The position numbers were made by a program, and so were the translations under genes. From Terriglobia bacterium (GTDB taxonomy: Bacteria > Acidobacteriota > Terriglobia > Terriglobales > Acidobacteriaceae), in contig JAIQGE010000017.1 in assembly GCA_020072815.1 (NCBI GenBank), positions 62,001 through 126,000 of the forward strand: 64,000 nt of DNA, in the 5' to 3' direction. Below, one piece after another: positions 36,728 to 44,346 of this stretch; the stretch's first letter is position 1, and the number at the start of each line of letters is the position of its first letter. A model generated the notes under the pieces. The model made no database searches. It had not been told where the DNA came from and saw nothing but the letters and a program-made list of their open reading frames with translations.

Positions 36728-38059
36728 ATGCTGAAGCAATTCCTCCTCGCACTCATTCCCGCGCTGGCCTCTCAACCGGCTGCCGCCCAGGCGCCCGATC
36801 CGCAGTTGCTGGCGGAGATCCAGAAGATCAAAGCCATTGACAACCATTCCCATCCGCCGAAAGTGGTGGCCGCGGGAGAGAAAGACGACGAGTTTGACGC
36901 CCTGCCTTGCGATCCCCTGGAACCCAGCATACCCACCACCGTATCGCGCCCGGAGAACCCCCAGTATCTTGCCGCATGGAAGTCGCTCTACGGCTATCCC
37001 TACAATGACGCGGCCCCGGAGCACGTAAAAGAACTGCTGGAAGCCCGCCAGAAGATCATGCAGGAACAAGGAGACAACTTTCCCAACTGGGTGCTGGACC
37101 AACTGGGCATTGAAACCGAGCTGGCCAATCGGGTGGCCATGGGCCGCGGGTTGCAGCCGCCGCGTTTCCGCTGGGTGCCCTTTGACGACGCGCTGATGCT
37201 GCCGCTGAAAAACTCGGAGATCGGCAACGAGACGCCTGACCGCAAGTTTTTTTACCATCAGGAAACTGTGCTGCTCAGGAGGTATCTGGAGTCGCTTGGC
37301 TTGGAGACCCTGCCCGCAACCTTGCAGGGCTACACCGCCAAGGTGATCACGCCCATGCTGGAGAAACAAAAGCGCGAAGGCGCGGTGGCCATCAAGTTTG
37401 AAGCCGCGTATTTGCGGTCGCTCGACTTTGGCCGCCCTGAGCCGGCCGAGCTGGTGCAAAGAATCTATCTCCACTTTGTCAAAGAAGGCGTGCCGCTGAC
37501 GGCCGACTACCTTCGCCTGCAGAACTATCTTTTTCGCTACATCGCGCGCGAAGCCGGACGGCTGGGACTGCCCGTCCATCTTCACACCGGCGGCGGTTGC
37601 GGCAGCTACTTCATGCTGTCCGGCTCCAACCCTGCCCTGCTGGAATCGGTGCTCAACGATGCCTCGCTGCGCAAGACCAACTTTGTCCTGGTCCACGGCG
37701 GCGCCGGGGCTTTTACCAAGAACACGTCCTACCTGCTGATGAAGCCTAACGTGTACGCTGATTTCTCCGAGCAAACCTGGCTGATTCCCACCCGCGCGCT
37801 GAGCAAGGTGATCCGCGAATGGCTGGAGTGGTACCCGGAGAAAGTCATGTTCGGCACCGACCTCTACCCCAATACGCCGGAAATCGACTGGGACGTGATC
37901 GGCTGGCAGACTACCCAGTCCGGACGCGAAGCCTTGGCCATGGCCCTCACGGCCATGATGCAGGATGGCGAAATCACCCGCGAGCGGGCGCTGGGAATCG
38001 CCCACATGGTGCTTCACGACAACGCCGCCAAACTGTATGGCTGGCGACCAGGTATGTAG
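36728..38059 (+). CDS. Exported amidohydrolase-family protein
   Basis: 443 residues from the ATG at 36728, which opens a signal peptide (MLKQFLLALIPALASQPAAA). The amidohydrolase_2 TIM barrel shows the first-strand HxH in AIDNHSHPP, then LPVHLHTGGGCG, NFVLVHGGAGAF and the last-strand Asp in VMFGTDLYPNTPE. These are metal-binding positions. Family members hydrolyse or decarboxylate cyclic substrates. Periplasmic location is unusual for decarboxylases and suggests a hydrolase. The 298 bases upstream contain no gene, only the divergent promoter region with the ABC ATPase. Confidence 0.88.
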   Translation: MLKQFLLALIPALASQPAAAQAPDPQLLAEIQKIKAIDNHSHPPKVVAAGEKDDEFDALPCDPLEPSIPTTVSRPENPQYLAAWKSLYGYPYNDAAPEHVKELLEARQKIMQEQGDNFPNWVLDQLGIETELANRVAMGRGLQPPRFRWVPFDDALMLPLKNSEIGNETPDRKFFYHQETVLLRRYLESLGLETLPATLQGYTAKVITPMLEKQKREGAVAIKFEAAYLRSLDFGRPEPAELVQRIYLHFVKEGVPLTADYLRLQNYLFRYIAREAGRLGLPVHLHTGGGCGSYFMLSGSNPALLESVLNDASLRKTNFVLVHGGAGAFTKNTSYLLMKPNVYADFSEQTWLIPTRALSKVIREWLEWYPEKVMFGTDLYPNTPEIDWDVIGWQTTQSGREALAMALTAMMQDGEITRERALGIAHMVLHDNAAKLYGWRPGM

Positions 38060-38490
38060 AACGCATGTCTTGGTCAGATAAGACATGGCGAACACGGTTG
38101 GTCCCGGCTCAGACTACCCACCTTTACGCATTGGGCGAGCCACAAATGCACGATCTACCTCGATCGTCTCAATATAAGACGCCTCTTATGCGGGTTTTAT
38201 GCATTTTTGCACAACTTCTTCCTTGACTTGATTAGAAGAGACTGCAAAACTCACACCTAGCTGGATCAACGTCAAAGTTTGGCTGACCGACCCTCGGCGG
38301 CTGGCTTGCAAGAGGACGAAATTCCGGGATTCATAAGAGCTGTTCCGCAGTTTTAAAAGTAAGAGCGCGGTCCACTGAACCGCGCCGGGGCCGAACCCGT
38401 GGTAGGTATCGCCCTGAAGGTTCCCAACGGATGAGGTATGCCCCTCTGGCCGGACCCTTTAGGGTGGTTAGGAAAGGGGGACATGTCTCG
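38060..38490 (+). promoter_or_regulatory. Long spacer with structured leader of the zinc-ribbon gene
   Basis: No gene visible. TTGACT at about 38223 could be a -35 box. Closer to the gene, GCGCGGT and ACCGCGC form a hairpin at 38365-38385. Two near-identical units, GGTATCGCCCTGAAGG (about 38405) and GGTATGCCCCTCTGG (about 38435), follow, and ACCCTTTAGGGT is palindromic at 38456-38467 just before the GGGGG ribosome site. The concentration of structure in the last 130 bases suggests a regulated 5' leader. I do not recognise a known riboswitch. Confidence 0.4.
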
Positions 38491-38802
38491 ATGGAGTTCC
38501 AGGATAAGGTTCTCAAGTGTGTGGACTGCGGCGCTGACTTCATTTTCACATCCGGTGAGCAGCTTTTCTTCCACGATAAACAATTCAAGAACGAACCCAA
38601 ACGCTGCAAAAACTGCAAGGGCAAACGCGCCCAGGCGCTAGGTTTGCCGCAGACCGGGCCCACCTTCCAGCGGGTGGAGACCAAGGCCGTTTGCTCCGGT
38701 TGCCAGCGTGAGACCACGGTTCCGTTCAAACCCACGCAGGGCCGCCCGGTGTTCTGCCGGGAATGCTTCCAGCAGCGACGAACTGCCGCGGCATCCGCCT
38801 AG
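38491..38802 (+). CDS. Zinc-ribbon protein with two Cys4 motifs
   Basis: 103 residues from the ATG at 38491 (GGGGG about ten bases upstream). The first motif CVDCGADFIFTSGEQ...CKNC is of the probable zinc-ribbon zf-trcl type. The second is CSGC, exactly 17 residues, then CREC, the CxxC-x17-CxxC domain. Each should bind one Zn2+. Small proteins of this type are abundant in Deltaproteobacteria, Acidobacteria and candidate phyla; nucleic acid or ribosome binding is suspected but not established. The long structured leader suggests regulated expression. Confidence 0.85.
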   Translation: MEFQDKVLKCVDCGADFIFTSGEQLFFHDKQFKNEPKRCKNCKGKRAQALGLPQTGPTFQRVETKAVCSGCQRETTVPFKPTQGRPVFCRECFQQRRTAAASA

Positions 38803-38954
38803 GAAGTTCATTCCGGTTGCTTACGCGACAAACCGCCCCAGGAATTGGCACCCGCGTCGAGTAGTGTGCCCGAACGCGGCTGTGTCTTCAGCCATCGCTG
38901 GCCTGTTGCCTTGTCGCATGAGTGTCTTCGCGCGCGGCCCTCTATAATATTTCC

Positions 38955-40328
38955 GTGCCTGCATACTTCCTGGAAAACTTTGGCTGCCGCGCAACACAAG
39001 CCGACGGCGCCGCCCTGGAACGGCAACTTGCCGGCCATGGGCTCGTCCGCGCCGGCGACGCTGCCGCCGCCGACGTTGTGGTGCTGAACACATGCACCGT
39101 GACCGCCGCCGCCGACCAGGACGCGCGCGCGGCCATCCGCCGGGCACATCGTGAAAATCCTTCCGCAAAAATTCTGGTCACCGGATGCTACGCCCAGCGT
39201 GCGCCGGAAGAGATCGCAGCCCTGCCCGGAGTCACCTGGGTGGTGGGCAATTCTCATAAGCACGTGGCAGCGGAGATTGCGGCTTCGCCTTTCTTCGCTG
39301 GCGATTTCTCTAGCAACGAATTTGCGCCGGGACCGCGGGACTTTGTTTCACTGGAGCAGGTTTCCCTTTCCGCTCCGGCATTTACCCTGATCGGCGACAT
39401 CTTCGCTCATACTGAGCTCATCGCCACGCCGGTGTTTGTGGCCGATGAGATCGGCGCCAAGACCCGCCCGAACCTGAAAGTCCAGGACGGCTGCGACAAT
39501 CGCTGCTCATTCTGCATCATTCCCAGCGTGCGCGGGCAAAGCCGTTCGATGAAGCTGGAGCGGGTTGTCGCCGAAGCTAACGCCCTCGTGGCAGCCGGCT
39601 ATCGCGAGATTGTGCTCAGCGGCATCAATCTGGGGCGCTGGGGCCGTGACTTCTCGCCGCAACTTCGCTTCGAACAACTTCTGCGCGCGCTGCTGGAACA
39701 CACCGGCATCGCCAAGGTCCGCATCAGCTCGGTCGAGCCCATGGACTGGAGTGACGAACTGATCGAGCTGGTGACCGGTTCGCCGCGCATCGCCAAGCAC
39801 GCGCACGTGCCGCTGCAATCCGGCAGCGATGCGATTCTGCGGCGGATGCATCGCAAGTACCGCCCGTGGCATTACGCGGAAAAGATCCGCAAAATTCGCG
39901 AAGCCATGCCCGATGCGGCCATCGGCGCCGACGTCATGACCGGCTTCCCCGGCGAGACCGACGAACTGTTCGAGGAAAACCGCAGCTTCATCGAGCGTCT
40001 GCCGTTTACGTACCTGCACGTATTCACATACTCGTCGCGTCCGGGGACGCCGTCGGCGGCCATGCCGGACCCGGTGCCGGTGCACATCGCGCGCGAGCGC
40101 AACCGCGTGCTGCGCGAACTCATCCGCGAGAAGAACCGCGCGTTCCGCCAGAGCTTTGTCGGCCGGACGCTGGAAGTGATCACCTTGCAGGCGGGCGGCG
40201 AGAGCTGGACCGAAGCGCTAAGCGACAACTATTTAAAAGTCCGCGTCGCGGGGCGGCACGAGGCAAATCGGATTCTTCAGGCAACGGTAGTGGACGCAGG
40301 AACTGACGATCTGATTTGTCACCCATGA
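38955..40328 (+). CDS. mtaB: tRNA t6A37 methylthiotransferase MtaB
   Basis: 457 residues from a GTG at 38955. The UPF0004 domain holds the first three cluster Cys residues in ENFGCRATQAD, LNTCTVTAAAD and VTGCYAQRAPEE. The radical-SAM CxxxCxxC is in DGCDNRCSFCIIPSVRG, and a C-terminal TRAM-like region covers about 385-455. It adds a methylthio group to N6-threonylcarbamoyladenosine 37 of tRNAs, using two [4Fe-4S] clusters and SAM. TATAAT at 38943-38948 is only six bases ahead of the GTG and there is no ribosome site, so a leaderless mRNA is possible. A more upstream in-frame ATG at 38922 is the alternative start. Confidence 0.92.
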   Translation: MPAYFLENFGCRATQADGAALERQLAGHGLVRAGDAAAADVVVLNTCTVTAAADQDARAAIRRAHRENPSAKILVTGCYAQRAPEEIAALPGVTWVVGNSHKHVAAEIAASPFFAGDFSSNEFAPGPRDFVSLEQVSLSAPAFTLIGDIFAHTELIATPVFVADEIGAKTRPNLKVQDGCDNRCSFCIIPSVRGQSRSMKLERVVAEANALVAAGYREIVLSGINLGRWGRDFSPQLRFEQLLRALLEHTGIAKVRISSVEPMDWSDELIELVTGSPRIAKHAHVPLQSGSDAILRRMHRKYRPWHYAEKIRKIREAMPDAAIGADVMTGFPGETDELFEENRSFIERLPFTYLHVFTYSSRPGTPSAAMPDPVPVHIARERNRVLRELIREKNRAFRQSFVGRTLEVITLQAGGESWTEALSDNYLKVRVAGRHEANRILQATVVDAGTDDLICHP

Positions 40329-40418
40329 AACCCAGCGTGCTGCTCTCCGCATTCCAGTATCGCCCTAAGCTCAGATCAAGCCTTGCCGGCCCCTTTCGCT
40401 CCAACTTCAGGAGGACTT

Positions 40419-41090
40419 ATGCTCGAGAGAATCGCCAACGGACGTACCGATCTGGTGTTCGACTATCTGGCGCAAGGCCATGCTGCCAGCTCGACGGACA
40501 AGGCGGGGGTGTCCCTGATCAAGTGGTGCGCGTACTACGGCGACGTGAGCGCCATCCGGTTCCTGTTGGCCAACGGCGAGTCTCTACGATCGCTGGGAGA
40601 AGACTTGGGACTCAACGGGGCTGCGTTCCACGGGCATTGGCGGCTGTGCGAGTTCCTGATTGAGAACGGGGCGGACGTGAATCATGCCTCGCCGGACAGC
40701 GGAGAAACGCCGCTGCATTCGGCCTTATGCAGTGACAAGCGGCCCGGGTGCGGCCTGGTGGTCAAAGTCCTGCTCGCCCACGGCGCCAATCCAAATTGCC
40801 GGACCAAGCCATCGGCAGAAACCGGCGGGTTCATGCGGGACGTGAGAACCAGGGCAGAGACTCCTCTGCATCGCGCCGCCGCGTTCGGCCACGAGGAGAC
40901 CATCCAGCTTCTGCTCGATGCCGGCGCTGTCATTGACGCCAAAGACATGAACGGAGATTCTCCGCTCACCTGGGCGAGTTGGCATCTGCGGCCGACCTCT
41001 ATTCTTAGGAAGCTTTGTTACGGTGACTTTCGCATTAACCCGGAACGAACCAGCATGGAAAAGTACTTACTTGGGCAGCCAAGCGTTTAA
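40419..41090 (+). CDS. Ankyrin-repeat protein
   Basis: 223 residues from the ATG at 40419, which follows CAGGAGG. Four or five ankyrin repeats are visible (LIKWCAYYGDVSAIRFLLAN, NGAAFHGHWRLCEFLIENGA, TPLHRAAAFGHEETIQLLLD, GDSPLTWASWH). There is no signal peptide, so a cytoplasmic protein-binding role is expected. It lies 90 bases after mtaB, possibly co-transcribed. Confidence 0.9.
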   Translation: MLERIANGRTDLVFDYLAQGHAASSTDKAGVSLIKWCAYYGDVSAIRFLLANGESLRSLGEDLGLNGAAFHGHWRLCEFLIENGADVNHASPDSGETPLHSALCSDKRPGCGLVVKVLLAHGANPNCRTKPSAETGGFMRDVRTRAETPLHRAAAFGHEETIQLLLDAGAVIDAKDMNGDSPLTWASWHLRPTSILRKLCYGDFRINPERTSMEKYLLGQPSV

Positions 41091-41099
41091 TTGAGTGAA

Positions 41100-41219
41100 G
41101 CGACCAAGACTTTAGCCCGCGTCGAGGGCCGCGAAGCCGATTTGCGCGCTGAGCGGCCTGCAACAGGCGCTGAACCAACCGCACCGGAGAAGGCTCGCAA
41201 GCGGTGTGGAGCGCAGCGA
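41100..41219 (-). repeat. Single inverted copy of the 110-118-bp dispersed repeat
   Basis: Read on the minus strand it starts TCGCTGCGCTCCACACCGCT and ends in a degenerate GCTCAGCGCGCAAATCGGC version of the core seen at 35232-35467. It lies between the ankyrin gene and the infC promoter. The core palindrome is decayed here. Confidence 0.65.
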
Positions 41220-41234
41220 CAGGAATAAGGACCA

Positions 41235-41243
41235 TGCTATACT
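41235..41243 (+). promoter_or_regulatory. Extended -10 promoter for infC operon
   Basis: TGCTATACT has the TGn extension and a TATACT box; no clear -35 is visible because the upstream DNA is repeat-derived. It would give a leader of about 100 bases before infC, which includes a CCCCATT...AATGGGG hairpin at about 41317-41338 next to the ribosome site. Confidence 0.45.
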
Positions 41244-41351
41244 TTTCACTGTCTTTGCCGCGTGCCGGCTCCGTGGCATTCCCCCACAGAGTAGCGCGGC
41301 CAGAGACGCGGATTTGCCCCCATTCGTAGCAATGGGGCCCGGGAGGATGGA

Positions 41352-41999
41352 ATCGACAAAAAGTTTATTCGCATGAATGAGCGCATCCGCGCGCGGGAAA
41401 TCCGCGTGATCGGCGCGGAAGGCGACCAGCTGGGCATCATGACCCCGTTTGATGCGATCAAGAAGGCCCGCGAACTGAACCTGGACCTGGTGGAGATTTC
41501 ACCCAACGCGGTTCCTCCCGTGTGCCGCATCATGGACTACGGCAAGTTCCTCTACGAGCAGGAAAAAAAGGAACGCGCGGCCAAAAAGAACCAGAAGCAG
41601 ATCGTCCTGAAGGAAGTAAAGTTCAGCGTGAACGTGGACGAGCATGATTACGTCACCAAGCGCAATCACGTGCTGCGCTTCCTGGACGACGGCGACAGGG
41701 TCAAAGCCAGCCTGCGTTTTCGGGGACGCGAAATGGCCCACCAGAACCTGGGTCGCAACGTGCTGGAGCGATTGATCAAGGAAGTGGGCGAAAAAGGAAT
41801 TGTGGAGTTCCGTCCGCGCATGGAAGGCAATACCATGCACGCGATCCTGGCGCCGCCCAAGCAAGTACCCGGCAGCAAGAAGCCGGCCGATGCCCACGGA
41901 CAGGCGTCCGGCGGGAAGAAGCCGCAAGCCAAGCCGCAACCGGCGCCGGAGCAGAAAGTTCAAGCAGCGCCGGCTGAAGGAAGCAAAGCAAGCTCGTAA
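41352..41999 (+). CDS. infC: Translation initiation factor IF-3, with ATC start
   Basis: The frame extends seven codons upstream of the ATG at 41373, encoding IDKKFIR, the usual N-terminal peptide before MNERIRAREIRVIGAEG. GGGAGG at 41341-41346 is correctly spaced for ATC at 41352, while the ATG at 41373 has no ribosome site. I therefore assign a near-cognate ATC start. In E. coli infC an AUU start lets IF-3 repress its own translation by start-codon discrimination; the same logic is inferred here. The N-domain, linker and C-domain (FRGREMAHQNLGRNVLERLI) are complete. An extra Lys/Pro/Ala-rich tail of about 40 residues follows. First gene of infC-rpmI-rplT. Confidence 0.93.
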   Translation: MDKKFIRMNERIRAREIRVIGAEGDQLGIMTPFDAIKKARELNLDLVEISPNAVPPVCRIMDYGKFLYEQEKKERAAKKNQKQIVLKEVKFSVNVDEHDYVTKRNHVLRFLDDGDRVKASLRFRGREMAHQNLGRNVLERLIKEVGEKGIVEFRPRMEGNTMHAILAPPKQVPGSKKPADAHGQASGGKKPQAKPQPAPEQKVQAAPAEGSKASS

Positions 42000-42003
42000 G
42001 AAA

Positions 42004-42146
42004 AGCAATTAGCAAATAGCAATTGGCAACTGGCAAAAAGCAAGCAGTCAAAGATCAAGGACTCGGAACTCGCGGAGCTCGTCTGCGGCATACTTCAGAA
42101 AGAGCAGTTGCCTTGGCCAATCGCTAATTGCCATTTGCTAATTGCT
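42004..42146. repeat. Degenerate inverted repeat in the infC-rpmI spacer
   Basis: A 24-base arm beginning AGCAATTAGCAAAT (42004-42027) is matched, at 22 of 24 positions, by the complement of 42123-42146. The arms are themselves built of short AGCAATT(A/G)GC units. The structure would fold in the operon transcript just before the rpmI ribosome site and might affect its translation. Confidence 0.65.
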
Positions 42147-42165
42147 GATTACGGAATAAATCTTT

Positions 42166-42360
42166 ATGCCTAAAATGAAAACGCACAGCGGCGCAGCCAA
42201 GCGGTTCAAAAAGACCGCGACCGGCAAGATCAAGCGGGGCAAGGCTTACAAGCGCCATATTCTGACCTCCAAAGGCACCAAGCGGAAGCGCCAGCTCGAC
42301 ACCGACACACTGGTGAGCGATGCCGACGCCCACAAGGTGCGGAGAATGATCCCGTACTAG
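42166..42360 (+). CDS. rpmI: Ribosomal protein L35
   Basis: 64 residues, full length. It starts [20 protein letters not shown] and contains the family's basic core [21 protein letters not shown] 50S subunit protein. It is the middle gene of the conserved infC-rpmI-rplT order. The ribosome site is weak, as is common for translationally coupled rpmI, but a 166-base spacer separates it from infC here. Confidence 0.97.
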   Translation: MPKMKTHSGAAKRFKKTATGKIKRGKAYKRHILTSKGTKRKRQLDTDTLVSDADAHKVRRMIPY

Positions 42361-42531
42361 CCACTAGCTGCTATCAGCTAGCAACTAGCTTTCGGGACAG
42401 AACCCGGCCCGCCTGTGATGAACGGTGCAGAGGCCGAGTCTGAAACCAGCGAGTGATCAGGGATTCCAGCATCCTTCCCTGTAGCCGCTACAACCCGCCG
42501 GGAAAACCGGCCATGGAAAAAAGGAGCAACT

Positions 42532-42897
42532 ATGCCTCGCGTAAAACGCGGCACAAAACGCCGCCAGCGCCGCAAGAAGATACTGGAGCGCGCCAGTGGT
42601 TATTTCCTCACAAAATCAAAACTCTACCGTTCCGCCAAAGAGTCGGTTGAGCGCGGACTGAAGTTCGCCTACACCGGACGCAAGCAGAAGAAGCGCCAGT
42701 ACCGGGCCATCTGGATCGTGCGCATTGGCGCCGCCGCCAAGGCCAACGGCATCAGCTACAACATGTTCATCAGCGGCCTGAAGAAAGCCGGCGTGGAACT
42801 GGACCGCAAAGTCCTGGCGGACATCGCGGTGAATGATCCGGGATCGTTTAGCGTTCTGGTGGAGACGGCCAAGAAAGCCAACACGAAAGCAGCGTAG
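42532..42897 (+). CDS. rplT: Ribosomal protein L20
   Basis: 121 residues: [20 protein letters not shown] at the N-terminus, then the typical RDRK-like basic helices and the globular C-terminus ([20 protein letters not shown]). It binds 23S rRNA early in 50S assembly and represses its own operon in several bacteria. AAGGAG precedes the ATG. The 171-base rpmI-rplT spacer contains hairpin-forming TAGCTG...CAGCTA sequence near 42363-42385 but no recognisable L20 leader. Confidence 0.97.
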   Translation: MPRVKRGTKRRQRRKKILERASGYFLTKSKLYRSAKESVERGLKFAYTGRKQKKRQYRAIWIVRIGAAAKANGISYNMFISGLKKAGVELDRKVLADIAVNDPGSFSVLVETAKKANTKAA

Positions 42898-42940
42898 CCG
42901 GGCACTCAGCAATCAGCACTCAGCAATCAGGAAAAGCAAG

Positions 42941-43017
42941 AACCACAAAGGGCACGAAGTCTCACGAAGGAGTTGTTCGGCATGCAGCCTTTGTGTTCCT
43001 TCGTGTCCTTTGTGGTT
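42941..43017. repeat. 19-bp inverted repeat between rplT and pheS
   Basis: AACCACAAAGGGCACGAAG (42941-42959) pairs with CTTCGTGTCCTTTGTGGTT (42999-43017) with one mismatch. A 39-base loop separates them. It follows a degenerate CAGCACTCAGCAATCAG string at 42902-42930. It may also end the rplT transcript. Confidence 0.7.
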
Positions 43018-43028
43018 AGAAGAAGTTG

Positions 43029-43052
43029 GGCACAGGCAAGAGTGCCTGTGCC
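43029..43052. repeat. Dispersed hairpin repeat in the pheS leader
   Basis: GGCACAGGCA and TGCCTGTGCC pair over a short AGAG loop. The same hairpin, with flanking CACAC, is at 62682-62707. It ends 12 bases before the pheS ATG, which has no ribosome site of its own. Confidence 0.75.
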
Positions 43053-43064
43053 ACACGATCCAAC

Positions 43065-44174
43065 ATGGCGACTTACAGCGTTCCAAAACTCGAGGATTAT
43101 TCAGCGGCGTCACTGGACAGCGCCGTCCGCGACCTGCTGGCCGCCCTTCGCCAGGAAGCGGAATCCATCGCCAGCGAGAACGACTACAAGAATTTTCGCG
43201 ACCGCTGGATGGCCCGCAAGAACGGCGTCCTTACCCAGATCAACGATCTTTGGCTGAAAGCCGCTCCGGGTCCGGCGAAACGCGACGTCGGCGCGCGGGT
43301 CAATCAGCTCAAGACTGAAGTCGAGCAGACGGTGGACGCGGCGCAGACGCGCATCTCCGGCTCGGCCTCCGCGACGCGTTTGGACGCCGAACGCGTTGAC
43401 GTCACTCTCCCCGGCATTCGTCGCCCGCTGGGCGCTGAGCACCCCATGCTGGCGACGATGAACGAAGTCGTGAACGTCTTCCGCGCCATGGGCTACTCCG
43501 TAGCGGACGGTCCGGAGATCGAGACCGATTACTTCAATTTTGAAGCGCTGAATTTTCCCCCGAACCATCCGGCGCGCGATACGCAGGACACATTGTTCGT
43601 CGCCGGGCAGGAGAAGAAGGCGCAGCGCGACCGCCTGCTGCTGCGCACGCACACCTCGCCGGTGCAAATTCGCTCCATGATGGCCACGCCGCCGCCGATC
43701 CGCGTGGTGATTCCCGGCAAGGTCCACCGCGCGGACACCGCGGACGCCACCCACTCGCCCATTTTTCACCAGGTGGAGGGCCTGGCCGTGGACACCAACA
43801 TCACCTTCTGCGACCTGAAGGGCACGCTGGACCACGCCATGAAATCGCTGTTCGGGTCGAACGTAAAGACGCGGTTCTTCCCCTCGTTCTTCCCTTTCAC
43901 CGAGCCGAGCGCCGACGTGTCCATCACCTGCTTCAAATGCGGCGGCAAAGGCTGCCGCCTGTGCAAGATGAGCGGCTGGATTGAGCTGCTGGGCTGCGGC
44001 ATGGTGGACCCCAACGTCTTCAAGTTCGTGGAGAGCAACGGTTACGACGCGCAGAAGATCTCGGGCTTCGCCTTCGGCATGGGCGTGGAGCGCATCACCA
44101 TGCTCAAGTACGGGATTGATGATATTCAGCTGTTCTATCAGGGTGATGTGAGGTTCCTGGAGCAGTTTGCGTGA
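43065..44174 (+). CDS. pheS: Phenylalanyl-tRNA synthetase alpha subunit
   Basis: 369 residues from the ATG at 43065. An N-terminal coiled coil for tRNA binding covers about 1-100 (NDYKNFRDRWMARKNGVLTQ). The class II catalytic core has motif 1 near HPMLATMNEVVNVFRAMGY, motif 2 VIPGKVHRADTADATHSPIF and motif 3 GFAFGMGVERITMLKYGIDD. A four-Cys insert (CFKCGGKGCRLCKMSGW) is seen in many bacterial PheS proteins. With PheT it forms the heterotetramer charging tRNA-Phe. pheT starts 172 bases later, beyond a repeat-filled spacer. Confidence 0.97.
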   Translation: MATYSVPKLEDYSAASLDSAVRDLLAALRQEAESIASENDYKNFRDRWMARKNGVLTQINDLWLKAAPGPAKRDVGARVNQLKTEVEQTVDAAQTRISGSASATRLDAERVDVTLPGIRRPLGAEHPMLATMNEVVNVFRAMGYSVADGPEIETDYFNFEALNFPPNHPARDTQDTLFVAGQEKKAQRDRLLLRTHTSPVQIRSMMATPPPIRVVIPGKVHRADTADATHSPIFHQVEGLAVDTNITFCDLKGTLDHAMKSLFGSNVKTRFFPSFFPFTEPSADVSITCFKCGGKGCRLCKMSGWIELLGCGMVDPNVFKFVESNGYDAQKISGFAFGMGVERITMLKYGIDDIQLFYQGDVRFLEQFA

Positions 44175-44346
44175 AGTAGCATTCAGCAGTCAGCACTCAG
44201 CATTCAGCCCCGAAGCAGCAATTTGCAATGGCAAGTAAGAGAACACCTTGGAAACACAGAGGAACGGAGGAAGCGGAGGAATTGTTAAGCCTGCGTAAAC
44301 CAACAATGATTTTCTCCGTGTCTCCGTGCCTCCGTGGTGAGAACTA
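44175..44346. repeat. pheS-pheT spacer of degenerate repeats
   Basis: The spacer contains CATTCAGCAGTCAGCACTC-type strings at 44180-44210. It then has ACCTTGGAAACACAGAGGAA at about 44248 (complement of the CTCTGTGTTTCAAAGGT string elsewhere), and CTCCGTGTCTCCGTGCCTCC at 44316-44335. No gene. The pheT ATG follows at once. Confidence 0.6.

Noticed and set aside
36713-38095. A 460-codon antisense frame over the amidohydrolase, and similar frames over glpD, mnmA, the HyfF-like gene and the TPR regulator
   Set aside because: All are exact shadows of genes with conserved catalytic motifs on the other strand and have no ribosome sites.
42901-42931. CRISPR-like repeats (GCACTCAGCAATCAGCACTC)
   Set aside because: The unit is under 10 bases, degenerate and has no spacers; it belongs to the dispersed word-like repeats.
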